DNA of 14,789 bases from Actinomycetota bacterium (GTDB taxonomy: Bacteria > Actinomycetota > Acidimicrobiia > Acidimicrobiales > Ilumatobacteraceae): the NCBI GenBank assembly GCA_009705865.1, contig WLSJ01000030.1:1-14789 (forward strand), in the 5' to 3' direction. Shown here piece after piece: positions 13,620 to 14,789 of this stretch. The number at the start of each line of letters is the position of its first letter. Positions within the stretch are counted from its first letter, which is position 1. The notes under the pieces are model-generated. The model saw only the letters and a list, made by a program, of their open reading frames with translations. It was not told the DNA's origin and searched no databases. Made by a program: the position numbers and the translations under genes.

Positions 13620-14789
13620 ATGAGCACATTGAACGACTTAGACGCAATCGACCAGGCCACACGTATCTCTTCAGGCGAAGTGTCGGCTCGAGAGATGGTC
13701 ATGGCAGCCATTGCACAAGCCGAAAAACTAAATGGGTCAATCAATGCCATCATTCACCCTCGTTTTGAACGTGCATTAGCTGAAGCAGATTCTGCATTAC
13801 CGAGTGGACCGTTTACCGGAGTTCCAATGGTGTTAAAAGATTTAGGCGCACCGCTAGCCGGCGAGCCACATCACATGGGAACTCGCTTCTTGAAGAACGA
13901 AAAATACATCGCAGCTTCTAGTAGTTATCTGACGCAGCGTTTTTTACGCGCTGGTTTCATTGTGATTGGTCGAACAAACACGCCAGAACTCGGCAGCACC
14001 ATTACAACTGAGCCATTGTCGTACGGCCCAACGCGCAACCCATGGAATCTCGATCATTCAACAGGTGGGTCTAGTGGTGGATCAGCAGCAAGTGTTGCTT
14101 CACACATTGTTGCAGTCGGGCATGCGAACGATGGAGGCGGTTCAATTCGAGTACCAGCAAGTGAATGTGGGCTAGTTGGTCTGAAGCCATCGCGCGGAAG
14201 AGTTAGCAAAGGTCCTGATGTAGCAGAGACATGGATGGGCTCGACTATTGACGGATGCGTGACTCGCACTGTTCGTGATACGGCTGCAGTGCTTGATGTT
14301 ATTTGTGGATATGAAAGTGGTGACCCATACACAGCGCCTCCATTTACTCGGCCCTTGTCTCAAGAAGTTGGCGTGAACCCTGGGCGCTTACGCATCGGAA
14401 TTCTTAGTCATCCGACATTTGAATACCAATTAGATGATCCGCAATCGCGAGAGTCAGTGAACAAAACTGCAGAGAAGTTATCTGCACTGGGTCATGACGT
14501 AGAGATTGCATGGCCTGAAGCTTTAAGTGAAACGCAATACGCAGGAAAGTTCACCAGCGTTGTAGCTGCGTGGACGCACAATGACATTGCTGCATTCGAA
14601 AAACTTTTTGGGCGCCCAATGGGCGAAGATGATCTAGAGCCAGACAACATTCGTATGCGCGAAATGGGGCGTGCAGTGACGGCCGAAACGTATTTGGAAA
14701 ACATGGAATGGATTCATGCGTGGTGCAGGCGAGTGGTGAAGTGGTGGGAACCAGTCGACGGGTCGCGCGGGTTTGACATTTTGGTGACG
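13620..14789 (+). CDS. Amidase-signature family enzyme (3' end cut by window edge)
   Basis: 390 codons are visible; amidases are usually 450-500 residues, so about the last fifth is missing. The ATG at 13620 has AAGG seven bases upstream. The Ser-cisSer-Lys triad is intact: Lys73 in PMVLKDL, the cis-Ser Ser151 in TGGSSGGSAA (148-157) and nucleophile Ser175 in DGGGSIRVPAS (171-181). GLVGLKPSRGRVS (184-196) follows as in the family. No signal peptide is present, so it is probably cytoplasmic. Members hydrolyse diverse amides. The sequence lacks GatB or GatC neighbours, and its PLSYGPTRNPWN stretch resembles general amidases more than the GatA tRNA amidotransferase subunit. Substrate is not predictable. 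Confidence 0.92.
   Translation, partial: MSTLNDLDAIDQATRISSGEVSAREMVMAAIAQAEKLNGSINAIIHPRFERALAEADSALPSGPFTGVPMVLKDLGAPLAGEPHHMGTRFLKNEKYIAASSSYLTQRFLRAGFIVIGRTNTPELGSTITTEPLSYGPTRNPWNLDHSTGGSSGGSAASVASHIVAVGHANDGGGSIRVPASECGLVGLKPSRGRVSKGPDVAETWMGSTIDGCVTRTVRDTAAVLDVICGYESGDPYTAPPFTRPLSQEVGVNPGRLRIGILSHPTFEYQLDDPQSRESVNKTAEKLSALGHDVEIAWPEALSETQYAGKFTSVVAAWTHNDIAAFEKLFGRPMGEDDLEPDNIRMREMGRAVTAETYLENMEWIHAWCRRVVKWWEPVDGSRGFDILVT

Noticed and set aside
13620..14789. Amidase as the GatA subunit of the Glu-tRNA amidotransferase
   Set aside because: No gatB or gatC is adjacent, and the central blocks look like general amidases; the triad alone cannot separate the two.

Overview
The window looks like a chromosomal segment of a Gram-positive-type actinobacterium, most likely an aquatic Acidimicrobiia-like lineage. 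This placement is an inference from a GlxR-like Crp/Fnr regulator, an ispD-ispF-rlmB cluster, a LytR C-terminal-domain protein, a short-form glycerate kinase and secreted proteins with Lys-rich C-terminal beta domains. Base composition is near balanced, unlike high-GC soil actinobacteria. I see no phage, insertion sequence, CRISPR array or recombinase gene.

Region 1 (1-3749, all minus strand) looks like accessory, surface-directed DNA. In transcription order it holds a 427-aa exported protein, a broken fasciclin (FAS1) lipoprotein gene, a 430-aa exported protein with an EF-hand-like calcium loop, a 121-aa HCxxC protein, and the start of a small coiled-coil/membrane protein cut by the window edge. 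Two identical 23-bp copies of a palindromic sequence lie about 1.44 kb apart here. One is inside the 121-aa gene and the other is at the truncated end of the FAS1 remnant. Both are read in the same frame as THCSLCEL, which suggests an old rearrangement.

Region 2 (3750-4233) is about 480 bases with no convincing gene, only several small inverted repeats. It ends at a tRNA-Lys(TTT).

Region 3 (4348-8186) holds a crotonase-fold protein of the ECHDC3 type that lacks the usual catalytic glutamates. Five bases later comes a copper P1B-type ATPase. A convergent gene for a sigma-like HTH protein overlaps the ATPase stop.

Region 4 (8271-13586) is core metabolism and regulation: a dienelactone hydrolase; a convergent Crp/Fnr regulator; a divergent, overlapping ispD-ispF-rlmB operon (isoprenoid MEP pathway plus 23S rRNA methylation); tRNA-Thr(TGT); a LytR_C membrane protein; and a convergent glycerate 2-kinase. 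Region 5 (13620 to the edge) is a 5'-partial amidase-signature enzyme, divergent from the kinase.

Several junctions are very compact. The crp/ispD start codons are separated by 28 bp and the glycerate kinase/amidase starts by 33 bp, and each gap carries a near-perfect inverted repeat. The hydrolase/crp convergent junction carries a 19-bp palindrome that looks like a two-way terminator. The least explained part is region 1: exported proteins of unknown function, a gene remnant and the repeated palindrome.
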